43,977 bases of DNA from positions 1 through 43,977 of the forward strand of contig JASJCT010000065.1 of assembly GCA_030065855.1 (NCBI GenBank), given 5' to 3'. Made by a program: the position numbers and the translations under genes. The number at the start of each line of letters is the position of its first letter. Within the stretch, counting starts at the first letter, position 1. The notes under the pieces were generated by a model. That model made no database searches. It worked only from the letters and a program-made list of their open reading frames with translations, and was not told where the DNA came from. Origin of the DNA: Myxococcota bacterium. Its GTDB lineage: Bacteria > Myxococcota_A > Polyangia > JAAYKL01. This document shows positions 5,997 to 12,222 of the stretch, in pieces.

Positions 5997-7004
5997 TTAC
6001 GCGGCCAGCAGCATCTCGGCCACCTTGCCTTTGAACTTGGCGCCTGCGCCGAACTGCGCCGACTTGAAGCGATTGTGCGCTCCACCGTCCTCCTTGCCGC
6101 GGGCCCGGGCCTTGTAGTCGATGTAGTGCGTTACCGCGTTGAGAGCGCCCCAGGCGCTACCCCGCGCCGTCTCCAAGTGCGATCCAGGGCCGTTGTCCAG
6201 GGAATCCATTATGTCCTTCACGACGGCGCGCATGTGCTTGTCATTCTTGATGTTGCCCTTGTCGTCGTACTCGGCGACGGCCTCGCAGAATACGTTGCAG
6301 GCCTCCTGCCGGCTCATCGCCGTATTGATCAGGTCATCAACCGAAGTAGCGAAGTGGCGCATTGCGGCGCCTACGCCGAGCCTCTTCTTGGCAGCGTCCG
6401 GGGCAAAGGTGGAGCGGTGCGACAGCTTGACGCGCGTGGTCGACTCCTCCGCCAGGGCCATGGCCATCGTATTGGCGCACACCACGCGCTCCGTGACGTG
6501 GTCAGCAGTAGTGGCGGTACCGTTGACACCAGTGGCAAGCAGCAGGTACGGCTTGACAATGTCGCCCGCGCCGAAGTCCATCGCTTCGCGATAGCGTGCT
6601 AGCGCCCAGTAGCGGCTGCCCCCGTCCAGTACGCCGGCAGTCTCCAGATCGTAGTCTCCGGCAGCGCTCACCAGATCCTCGAAAAACTCCAACACCTCGC
6701 CGGGCTGCACGATCTTGTAGCCGTCGCCCACGGTCGCCAGGGGCGCGAACGTGTCCGAACGATACAGCAGGTGCTGCTTTGGATACTCGATGGTGCGGCG
6801 CGTGGGCTCGGCCCCGCCCTCAAACGCGGGTACCGCTATGGTAGCCTTGACAGGCGCGCGCAGAATGTCGTAGCCCATCCCGGCGTCCACAGTCCAGCCG
6901 GGGATGTCATTGTCTTTGCGCTCGGTTCCGAGGCCGTGCCAGGCCTTGCGGCCCTTGTAGACGAAAGAAGCGCGGCCGATGGAGTCAGTGTCGATCATGT
7001 GCAT
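5997..7004 (-). CDS. DUF932 family protein (phage/plasmid-like, TIGR03299 type)
   Basis: This 335-aa protein matches the DUF932 family found on many phages and plasmids. Recognisable parts are the N-terminal AWHGLG segment, a central YKIVQPGEVLEFFEDLV, then a VVCANTMAMAL segment and the SHRST that follows. The C-terminal NAVTHYIDYKARARG stretch is also typical. The biochemical role is not established; the family is often compared with DNA-binding or recombination accessory proteins. Position near the head of the leftward transcript suggests early expression. The ATG at 7004 follows GAGGACACGAAA; an ATG at 7031 in frame has a poorer site. Confidence 0.85.
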   Translation of the reverse strand: MHMIDTDSIGRASFVYKGRKAWHGLGTERKDNDIPGWTVDAGMGYDILRAPVKATIAVPAFEGGAEPTRRTIEYPKQHLLYRSDTFAPLATVGDGYKIVQPGEVLEFFEDLVSAAGDYDLETAGVLDGGSRYWALARYREAMDFGAGDIVKPYLLLATGVNGTATTADHVTERVVCANTMAMALAEESTTRVKLSHRSTFAPDAAKKRLGVGAAMRHFATSVDDLINTAMSRQEACNVFCEAVAEYDDKGNIKNDKHMRAVVKDIMDSLDNGPGSHLETARGSAWGALNAVTHYIDYKARARGKEDGGAHNRFKSAQFGAGAKFKGKVAEMLLAA

Positions 7005-7014
7005 TTTCGTGTCC

Positions 7015-7185
7015 TCAAAAATTGATGTCATCTTCGGGCTTGTCGAGTCGCGGCCAATGCCGCAGCGGTGGCGGAGGCGGCCCCACGTAGCGGGGCGTGT
7101 CCGTGAATGGCTCCGGCTCAGTGGTGAGCCATTCGTCTAATTCCTTGCCGGGAAACTCAGGCACTTCGGGTGCATTGTGCATCAT
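7015..7185 (-). CDS. Hypothetical 56-aa proline-rich acidic protein
   Basis: This short protein starts with two Met codons, the first overlapping the stop of the tiny membrane gene upstream as ATGA. It is rich in Pro, Glu and Asp, with a run of five prolines (VGPPPPPLRHW), and is probably disordered. No strong ribosome site is visible, so translation is probably coupled. Function is unknown. Confidence 0.55.
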   Translation of the reverse strand: MMHNAPEVPEFPGKELDEWLTTEPEPFTDTPRYVGPPPPPLRHWPRLDKPEDDINF

Positions 7186-7268
7186 AGCAACCCCGCATCG
7201 CGCCCGGCGCGAATCACGGCGGCAGAGATGATGCCCCCGGAAAGAAGCACGGCAGCGTATATCATCAT
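7182..7268 (-). CDS. 28-aa membrane peptide
   Basis: This tiny frame has one hydrophobic span (IYAAVLLSGGIISAAVI) ending in a basic RAGRD segment. GAGGACTACCCC provides a ribosome site for the ATG at 7268, and its stop overlaps the next start as ATGA. These signals together support translation despite the length. Function is unknown. Confidence 0.55.
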   Translation of the reverse strand: MMIYAAVLLSGGIISAAVIRAGRDAGLL

Positions 7269-7295
7269 GGGGTAGTCCTCGGTTTGGTTTCAGGT

Positions 7296-7571
7296 TCACG
7301 CATGGCTACGCGCCTCCCAAGCTTCTACGAGCGCGTCGTAGTCTGTTTCCATGTCGAGGGGCTGGGGGTCGTCCCGCTCTGCCAGGTACTTGAACTCTCC
7401 GTCGTGGCCGGAGGAGGAGCACTGCTCGCACCAGCAGTAGCTGCCGGGGCCGTCGCTATCGACGACTTCGTTGGTATTGGGGTCGGCCCACACGGGCACC
7501 TGCACAGCTGTGCTCCCGCAATTGGGGCAGCAGAAGTACACTTTAGGCGTCTTTTCGGTAGATGCTTGCAT
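7296..7571 (-). CDS. Zinc-ribbon protein, first gene of the leftward transcript
   Basis: This 91-aa protein has a zinc-ribbon module, CPNCGST then CWCEQCSSSG about 25 residues later, giving two CxxC knuckles. An acidic helical C-terminus follows. AGGAGAAGC precedes the ATG at 7571. It is the gene closest to the candidate leftward promoter, so it may be among the first expressed. Zinc ribbons of this size often bind nucleic acids or proteins, but no specific partner can be named. Confidence 0.75.
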   Translation of the reverse strand: MQASTEKTPKVYFCCPNCGSTAVQVPVWADPNTNEVVDSDGPGSYCWCEQCSSSGHDGEFKYLAERDDPQPLDMETDYDALVEAWEARSHA

Positions 7572-7957
7572 CGCTGCTTCTCCTGGGCTACACGTTTCGG
7601 CCTGCTTTAGCCTCATCAGCGCACCAGCGTCAGGTGCGGACCGCGGGGCGCTCGGGCCCCGCTCGGCACCGGTCTAGCCGGTGCGCCTTCCCATTGTGCC
7701 CACCTTGTGGGGCGTCCCTCCGGGAGTCCGACTGATTTCCGGACTAGGTCCGGCCGACGCCGTCTACGGTTGGCGGTTTAGCCTAAGGGTCAGTGACGTC
7801 CCGCGTGTGTCCCCCGCCCGGGTGGTCGCCGGGCATGAGTCAAGCCTACAGGAACCGCGCACCGGGTCAACCCCTATTTTCCGGTTTCTTTCTCTCTCGC
7901 CTTGTGTGTACTGCGCGGGCCTTCGATATGAAACAGGGGCGCACGCGCGTAGCACAC
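7572..7957 (-). other. Noncoding structured leader of the leftward transcript
   Basis: No convincing gene is seen between 7572 and about 7957; the frames present are Arg/Pro-rich GC artefacts. The stretch holds four perfect inverted repeats: GCGGGGC/GCCCCGC (7643-7662), GCACCGG/CCGGTGC (7666-7684), CCGGAC/GTCCGG (7739-7753) and GCCCGG/CCGGGC (7816-7834). None is followed by a T-run, so they are not terminators. If transcription starts near 7954, they form a roughly 380-nt structured 5' leader. Confidence 0.6.
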
Positions 7958-7960
7958 CCT

Positions 7961-7990
7961 AAGATAGCCCGTCAACAAATTTATTTTCAA
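7961..7990 (-). promoter_or_regulatory. Candidate sigma70-type leftward promoter
   Basis: On the minus strand, TTGAAA (7990-7985) is separated by 18 bases from TATCTT (7966-7961). The -35 matches 5 of 6 and the -10 matches 4 of 6 of the sigma70 consensus. It lies in the only AT-rich patch of the divergent region and faces the leftward early genes. A second -35-like TTGACG lies within the spacer. Start of transcription would be near 7954. Confidence 0.5.
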
Positions 7991-8182
7991 AAACCCCTTG
8001 ATAAAATGAGCATGGCATTTTCTTGACCATACCTAGGCCTACCTACCGGGTAGCCCCAAAATCGCTTAGACGGCCATACAGAGCGTTTTAGAGCTATTGG
8101 TGATTTCGGCTACTTGTGGTAGCGTCGCGCGCCCGCGTTGCACAGAATCTTGCGCAAAATCAACATCGATAGAAATAAGCTA

Positions 8183-8211
8183 TTGGACGCGGGCCCGGCG
8201 CATAGTAGAAT
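8183..8211 (+). promoter_or_regulatory. Strong candidate sigma70-type rightward promoter
   Basis: TTGGAC (8183-8188), a 17-base spacer and TAGAAT (8206-8211) make the best host-type promoter in the window. The -10 matches 5 of 6 and the -35 matches 4 of 6 of consensus. Transcription would start near 8218, about 44 bases before the ATG at 8262. It probably drives only the two genes that end at the terminator near 9525. Between the two divergent promoters (7991-8182) I see no gene. Confidence 0.68.
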
Positions 8212-8261
8212 GGGAACCGTAGACAGACACAACGCCCGCCACCTACAACGGAGCACCAACA

Positions 8262-8654
8262 ATGATCACCGAACAGAATCGCCAACGCTTAGCAGAGCAA
8301 GTGCGGCAGGCCCTGCTCATACACGGGGCAGCCACGGTCAAAGTTGCTATCATTCGCGCCCACCTTTCGGGCTCTACGGACGCGATCGAAGCCATGGTCC
8401 TGACCGGCGCATGGTTACGCCAGTACCGCAACAGTGTGACCACAGACGCCAACAAGCTTGTCGCAGAGGCCGCCGCGTTTCGCCCGGTCATGAGCATCAC
8501 TCTCGAAGATGACGGCACCCTTGACACTGTCTTTTCGTGGGCCTGCTTGGGCTACTCCGGCACCCTGCGCTATCACGGTTTCCCGGAGGATGAAGAAGTC
8601 GCACACGATGCCGATGAGGAGTTTTACGGCGCACTGATGGGGGACGTGGCATGA
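8262..8654 (+). CDS. Hypothetical 130-aa protein, first gene of an isolated two-gene unit
   Basis: The ATG at 8262 follows GGAGCACCAACA. The protein starts with a helical segment (EQNRQRLAEQVRQALL) and ends acidic (EDEEVAHDADEEFYGAL). I recognise no family. It overlaps the next gene as ATGA, so the two are coupled. They share a sigma70-type promoter and a terminator and are separated from the rest of the genome by noncoding DNA, as an independently acquired cargo unit would be. Confidence 0.75.
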   Translation: MITEQNRQRLAEQVRQALLIHGAATVKVAIIRAHLSGSTDAIEAMVLTGAWLRQYRNSVTTDANKLVAEAAAFRPVMSITLEDDGTLDTVFSWACLGYSGTLRYHGFPEDEEVAHDADEEFYGALMGDVA

Positions 8655-9460
8655 AACTGCTGAACATCGACGCCAACCCGAAGACCGTAAAGGGACAGAA
8701 GCAGGGCTATATGACTGCCGTCCTGTACCTTGCCCCGTTCACCGCTGCAGGCATCAACGTGTGCCCCATGGCCGAACTCGCTGGCTGCGTGGCCGCGTGT
8801 CTCAACACTGCCGGCCGGGGCGGCATTGCCAAGGGGGGCGCTACCTTCGCTCCTCACGGTACTGAGTTGCCGGACAACGCCGTACAGCGCGCTCGTGTAG
8901 CCCGTACACGGTTGTATGCCGAGTATCGCGACGCGTTCATGCGTCAGTTGGAGCGCGAGTTGCACGCTTTCGTCCGCAAGGCCGCGCGCGCCGGTCTGGT
9001 GCCCGCCGCCCGTCTCAACGGAACAAGCGATATCGTGTGGGAACGCGTGCCCGTCGATAGCTCACACCCCGATCCGCGTGTCGCTGCTACTATCTTCGAC
9101 CTATTTCCTGACGTGCAATTCTACGATTACACCAAACTGCCGAAGCGCTTCGCCCGGCCCCTCCCCGCTAACTATCATCTGTCGCTGTCCTATTCCGAAG
9201 CGTCTAAGCGCTACGCCGCACTGTGCTTTGCCGCCGCACGCGAGCATGATGCCCCGCTGGCAATGGTTACCCGTAAAGGTTACACGGCGGATTGCACCCT
9301 TCCTTGGGCTGCCGGCGAGACTATGCGCCAGCGTGGCGAATGCCACGTCGTCGACGGAGACGCGCACGACCTGCGGTTCCTGGACCCGCCCGGAGCCGTG
9401 GTCATCCTTCGCGCCAAGGGCCGCGCCCGCAAAGACACGACTGGCTTTGTGATCGACTGA
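8651..9460 (+). CDS. DUF7227-like phage protein (Cys-rich N-terminus, related in pattern to Gp88)
   Basis: This 269-aa protein matches a conserved phage family that I identify from memory as DUF7227. Hallmarks are KTVKGQKQGYMTAVLYLAP, then NVCPMAELAGCVAACLNTAG, ARLNGTSDIVWE, FPDVQFYDYTK, NYHLSLSYSE and a C-terminal DGDAHDLRFLDPPG. The three clustered cysteines (spaced by 8 and 3 residues) resemble those of the Gp88 family of actinobacterial phages and could hold a metal or iron-sulphur cluster. The recurring strand motifs would fit a barrel-like enzyme, but no reaction is known. It is coupled to the upstream gene. Confidence 0.75.
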   Translation: MKLLNIDANPKTVKGQKQGYMTAVLYLAPFTAAGINVCPMAELAGCVAACLNTAGRGGIAKGGATFAPHGTELPDNAVQRARVARTRLYAEYRDAFMRQLERELHAFVRKAARAGLVPAARLNGTSDIVWERVPVDSSHPDPRVAATIFDLFPDVQFYDYTKLPKRFARPLPANYHLSLSYSEASKRYAALCFAAAREHDAPLAMVTRKGYTADCTLPWAAGETMRQRGECHVVDGDAHDLRFLDPPGAVVILRAKGRARKDTTGFVID

Positions 9461-9524
9461 CACACACCTTGCACGGAACTGCACGCCGTCGGGCTCTGAC
9501 TACTAACAGGCACCTGCTAGCGAG

Positions 9525-9549
9525 CGCCCGCGCAATGCGGGCGTTCTTG
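9525..9549 (+). terminator. Rho-independent terminator of the two-gene unit
   Basis: CGCCCGC (9525-9531), loop GCAAT and GCGGGCG (9537-9543) form a 7-bp GC stem followed by TTCTTGT. It lies 65 bases after the stop of the DUF7227-like gene and would isolate this unit from the packaging operon. Confidence 0.75.
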
Positions 9550-9703
9550 TAAGTGCTTGATTTATAACCCCCATACCCCTACCCCCTAGCGTGTGGGCGG
9601 TGCCGCGCCTACTTTCCCTTTGTCAAGTCAATCCGACGAACGGTAGCCCAGCGCACCTGTGCGACCTGGCGTGCACAGCTGTGCCCGGGCAAAAATCATG
9701 CCG

Positions 9704-9738
9704 GTATCACTTCGCCCGGTGATACATAGAAAGTATCA
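9704..9738. promoter_or_regulatory. GTATCA operator-like repeats
   Basis: GTATCAC (9704-9710) and GTGATAC (9719-9725) form a perfect inverted repeat with an 8-base gap. A further direct GTATCAG follows at 9732-9738. Three similar half-sites just upstream of a promoter-like sequence (9772-9799) look like a regulator binding site. No repressor gene was recognised, so the binding protein would be unknown or from the host. Confidence 0.4.
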
Positions 9739-9771
9739 GTCGGGGGTGTACCCCCCTGTTGACTAATGGTT

Positions 9772-9799
9772 TTGATAGGCGCACCTGCTCTCGTAGATT
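9772..9799 (+). promoter_or_regulatory. Candidate rightward promoter
   Basis: TTGATA (9772-9777), 16 bases, then TAGATT (9794-9799) resembles a sigma70 promoter (5 of 6 and 4 of 6). It faces a series of hairpins ending in a terminator-like structure at 9909-9927, so it might make a short RNA of about 120 nt. It could also be one source of packaging-operon transcripts. Confidence 0.35.
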
Positions 9800-9908
9800 G
9801 GGGGAGGTTTTTTGGCTACTCGAGCGAAAATTCCCCCTCCGAGGGGGAAAGAAAGGGGGTGATGCGGGCCTTAGTAGGCCCGTCAGGGGAGCGAAAGTGG
9901 CCAAAATT

Positions 9909-9927
9909 GCCCTATACAGGGCTTTTT
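9909..9927 (+). terminator. Short terminator-like hairpin
   Basis: GCCCT (9909-9913), loop ATAC and AGGGC (9918-9922) are followed by five T at 9923-9927 and preceded by AAAATT. The stem is short but GC-rich with a proper T-run. A near copy (GCCCT-TTAC-AGGGC) at 9993-10006 lacks the T-run. Confidence 0.45.
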
Positions 9928-10238
9928 GGGCCGCTGAAAGCGAGCTGGGTCGGCCCTACCCGTCATGGGGACGGGCTGACGGGCCTCTGCGAGCCCTTTA
10001 CAGGGCGAGTAGTGGAAAATGTGACATTTTCTGCAACCCCAGAGAAAGAAAATGGCCATTTTTTGCATATATACTATTATATAGTGAGCGAAAAGAGCAC
10101 CTCGCTGAGCTGCGAATGTAGCGAACTATATCAGCTTCCAAGGAAAGCTGGGCGCACCAGTTTTCCGTTGCCATCCATGGAGTTACGTCTCCAAAGACCG
10201 CCAATCGGGGGTCCGTCCGGGGCCCACCAGGTGGTTTG

Positions 10239-10280
10239 CCCGGCGCTAGCCCTGTCTCGAGGGCTTTCAGCGCCGGGTTT
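10239..10280 (+). other. Nested hairpin upstream of the packaging genes
   Basis: CCCGGCGCT (10239-10247) pairs with AGCGCCGGG (10269-10277), enclosing a second stem AGCCCT/AGGGCT (10248-10253 with 10260-10265). TTT follows. The outer 9-bp stem is perfect. It may be a terminator with a weak T-run, or a structure linked to packaging, since it lies 114 bases before the first gene of the packaging operon. Confidence 0.5.
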
Positions 10281-10390
10281 CTCCAATGGGGCGATTTGGG
10301 CTAAAGAGGCAACCTCGTGCGCTCGCCCAACTCACTCCACCATTTCCCCGCCGCCGCTTCGTCGGCGACCCTTCTTCCCAAAGGAGCCCC

Positions 10391-10600
10391 ATGGCTCGCC
10401 CTCCCGTACCTTCCCCCTGCCAGGGGGTGTGCGACTTGGATTACCAGCGCCTTGCCTGCAAAACCTGCGGACGAACTACTCAGGAAATTGAGGAGTGGTC
10501 GCGCGCAGACCAGGAACGCCGCCTGGAGATCAATCGCAACGCCTATCTTCGCCGCACAGGCGATGGGCACCGCTGCACTATGACTCACCGCAAATCATGA
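10391..10600 (+). CDS. DUF1289 family small cysteine protein
   Basis: This 69-aa protein matches the DUF1289 pattern: SPCQGVCDLD, then CKTCGRTTQEIEEW, then an Arg-rich helix. The four cysteines suggest a zinc knuckle. The family is widespread in proteobacteria with no firm function, so this may be a host-derived gene; it supports a proteobacterial host. AAGGAGCCCC precedes the ATG at 10391. Its stop overlaps the small terminase start as ATGA. Confidence 0.82.
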   Translation: MARPPVPSPCQGVCDLDYQRLACKTCGRTTQEIEEWSRADQERRLEINRNAYLRRTGDGHRCTMTHRKS

Positions 10601-10980
10601 GCGAAAGTACCCCGCCTGAGCGCAATGCGCTAGGCCAGTTCCCGAAAGGAGTATCCGGCAACCCTGCCGGGCGCCCCAGGGGCGCAAAAAACCGAATCAC
10701 GCTCCTAAAACAGTCTCTCGAGCTGGCTATGCGCGAGCAGGCCCAGCCGAGGATGCACAACGTGATGAAGCAGGCCTTAAACCTCGCGGAAGCGGGCGAC
10801 AAGGATATGATCAAGCTCCTGCTCAACCTGCACATGTCCAGGGGCTCGGCGGACGAGAAAGAAGCCAAGGACAAGTTCGAGATCACCATCAATTCCGAAG
10901 CTCCTCCCCACGTGGAGCAAACCACTGTCATCGAGGCCCTCGAGGCCGATTACGAGGAAGTAGACCATGCCAAAAGATAA
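10597..10980 (+). CDS. terS: Small terminase subunit-like protein (DUF5681 N-terminus)
   Basis: This 127-aa protein starts with the QFPKGVSGNPAGRPRGAKNR pattern typical of DUF5681, a basic DNA-binding-like segment found on small terminase subunits. A helical middle and an acidic C-terminus follow. Small terminases recognise phage DNA and load it onto the large subunit. Its place, two genes and a cargo gene before the large terminase, fits that role. The ATG overlaps the previous stop as ATGA; a longer in-frame start at 10495 lies inside the DUF1289 gene and is not favoured. Confidence 0.75.
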   Translation: MSESTPPERNALGQFPKGVSGNPAGRPRGAKNRITLLKQSLELAMREQAQPRMHNVMKQALNLAEAGDKDMIKLLLNLHMSRGSADEKEAKDKFEITINSEAPPHVEQTTVIEALEADYEEVDHAKR

Positions 10981-11149
10981 GATGTCCCAGGAAAAGCAGA
11001 CCCAGGGCTACCAGCCCGGCGGTATCGGCACCATGCCGCAGAACCCCAGCGGCGACGTTGCCAAGTCCGTTCCCTCCAGCGGTATCCCCGGCCCGGCCAC
11101 GGATCCGTCCGGTGCCACGTCCCAGAGCCACATGCGAGGCAAAATTTGA
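10967..11149 (+). CDS. Hypothetical 60-aa Gly/Pro/Ser-rich protein
   Basis: This short protein is basic at the start (MPKDKMSQEKQTQGYQ) and then rich in Gly, Pro and Ser, so it is probably disordered. GAGGAAGTAGACC provides a ribosome site within the end of the small terminase gene (14-nt overlap). Function is unknown; it may assist packaging or simply be a linker gene. Confidence 0.6.
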   Translation: MPKDKMSQEKQTQGYQPGGIGTMPQNPSGDVAKSVPSSGIPGPATDPSGATSQSHMRGKI

Positions 11150-11150
11150 G

Positions 11151-11990
11151 GTGGATAGCGTCTTGGTGGGCGCAATAGAGGAGCTTTTCGGCTCTGACCT
11201 CCCAACCCAGGAATACGCAGTGAGCACCGAGCAGGTGACCTACGAAACGACTGGGCGCGAAAGCATCTACCAGCACTACGTGCCGCAGGAAGAGATCCTG
11301 TTCACCCTGGTTTTCGTCCACGGGTGGGATAAGGGCTCTGGCGAGGGCTCCATGAGCGCCGACACTGGCCTAAGTTGGCTCGCCGAACGCGGCATTGAGT
11401 GCTACTCCCTCCAGATGGAGGATCTGCCCCAGGGCTTCGCCAACTACCCCACGCGCATCGAGGAGACCCGCGAATTCGTGGAAACCCTCGGCAAGATGTG
11501 CATTCTCGCCGGCCACTCCTTCGGGGCGCACTGCGCACAGGCGGTGTGCGGCGCCGCAATCGACGGGTTCAGCACTGAGCCGCCGGAAAACCTTCTGGCG
11601 GGCATTCTTCTGTCGCCTCCGGGCGGTGGAGCTGGTCTGGACGACAACTCCTGGTTGACGCTCCAGGTACCCGTCATCGTCCTGACTGGAACGAACGACC
11701 CGTCTCGTACGGGCGATTGGACCACACGGCTCAAGCCGTATACTCGCTCCCGCGGCATCTTCAGCGTGGGAACTGCCCTGGAAGGAGGTGATCACGACTT
11801 CGGTGGTTTCATCGGCGACGAGGTCGACAATCCTGTCTTCGTTGACATCACCCGCTCGCAGTGGGCTGCCTTCATCTGGGCACTCGCGTTCAACGACCCC
11901 GAGGCAATGGACTGGTTGCAGCGCGGGCGGTGGCTCGAGACGGGCGAAGTGGCCATTTACGCCGTAAAAGGCCTGCGCTTCAGGCGCTGA
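11151..11990 (+). CDS. Alpha/beta hydrolase fold protein
   Basis: This 279-aa protein has the layout of an alpha/beta hydrolase. There is an oxyanion-hole HG after a hydrophobic strand (LVFVHGW, about residues 53-59). The nucleophile elbow is GHSFGA (Ser123), the acid is in LTGTNDP (Asp183) and the catalytic His is in GGDHDFGG (His215). It could be an esterase, lipase or peptidase-like enzyme; the substrate cannot be told. It has no signal peptide. The gene lies between the terminase subunits, an unusual site. The GTG at 11151 follows the previous stop by one base; a GTG at 11220 with AGGAATACGCA before it is a possible shorter start. Confidence 0.82.
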   Translation: MDSVLVGAIEELFGSDLPTQEYAVSTEQVTYETTGRESIYQHYVPQEEILFTLVFVHGWDKGSGEGSMSADTGLSWLAERGIECYSLQMEDLPQGFANYPTRIEETREFVETLGKMCILAGHSFGAHCAQAVCGAAIDGFSTEPPENLLAGILLSPPGGGAGLDDNSWLTLQVPVIVLTGTNDPSRTGDWTTRLKPYTRSRGIFSVGTALEGGDHDFGGFIGDEVDNPVFVDITRSQWAAFIWALAFNDPEAMDWLQRGRWLETGEVAIYAVKGLRFRR

Positions 11991-12000
11991 GGAGGATTCC

Positions 12001-12219
12001 GTGGCGAGAAAAGACGACTGTCATGACGCCCTGAAGACTGCGCTCAACAACGAGATAGCGGCCAAGAACGACGCCCGCCGGGCGAAAAACAAGATCCGCA
12101 ATCTGATGGGGATCGAAAGCGACATCCAGAGCATCGCTAAGAGCACGACTGACGCCGCCAATTCGCCGCGGTCTACCATTCTTCAAGGGGAGCGTCGCCG
12201 TAGAGGGACGCAACGCTAA
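12001..12219 (+). CDS. Hypothetical 72-aa basic helical protein
   Basis: The GTG at 12001 has a very strong ribosome site, GAGGAGGATTCC. The protein is helical and basic (KNDARRAKNKIRNLMG), with a basic tail (GERRRRGTQR). It lies directly before the large terminase. It could be a DNA-binding accessory to packaging, but this is only suggested by charge and position. Confidence 0.65.
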   Translation: MARKDDCHDALKTALNNEIAAKNDARRAKNKIRNLMGIESDIQSIAKSTTDAANSPRSTILQGERRRRGTQR

Positions 12220-12222
12220 TAC

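Larger units (their letters stand above)
9550..10390. other. Noncoding region dense in inverted repeats
   Basis: No convincing gene is present. The frames that cross the region lack ribosome sites and give low-quality translations. Perfect dyads include GCACAGCTGTGC (9673-9684), GTATCAC/GTGATAC (9704-9725), GGGGG/CCCCC (9742-9755), TTCCCCC/GGGGGAA (9831-9849), CGGGCC/GGCCCG (9865-9882), GCCCT/AGGGC twice (9909-9922 and 9993-10006), GAAAATGT/ACATTTTC (10015-10031), AAAATGGCCATTTT (10049-10062), ACTAT/ATAGT (10073-10085) and a nested hairpin at 10239-10277. An AT-rich core lies at about 10060-10085. The region precedes the terminase genes and is a candidate for the replication origin, packaging signal or late control region. 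Confidence 0.7.
9822..10606 (+). repeat. Four direct copies of GAGCGAAA
   Basis: GAGCGAAA occurs at 9822-9829, 9889-9896, 10086-10093 and 10599-10606. The first three are in the noncoding region; the fourth covers the start of the small terminase gene. The spacing is irregular. They could be iterons or terminase binding sites, but the motif is short and chance is not excluded. Confidence 0.35.

Noticed and set aside
7681..7962. A 93-aa rightward frame in the divergent region
   Set aside because: It lacks a ribosome site, is rich in Arg/Pro/Ser from GC bias and covers the leader hairpins, so I treat the stretch as noncoding.
8085..8097. GTTTTAGAGCTAT, identical to the start of the Streptococcus pyogenes type II CRISPR repeat
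   Set aside because: Only 13 bases match, there is no second copy or spacer pattern nearby, and no tracr-like or Cas sequence is present. It is most likely chance.
9766..10491. A 241-aa open frame and a 120-aa frame (9759-10121) across the noncoding region
   Set aside because: No ribosome site, atypical composition, and they run over many inverted repeats and into the DUF1289 gene. They look like chance open frames.
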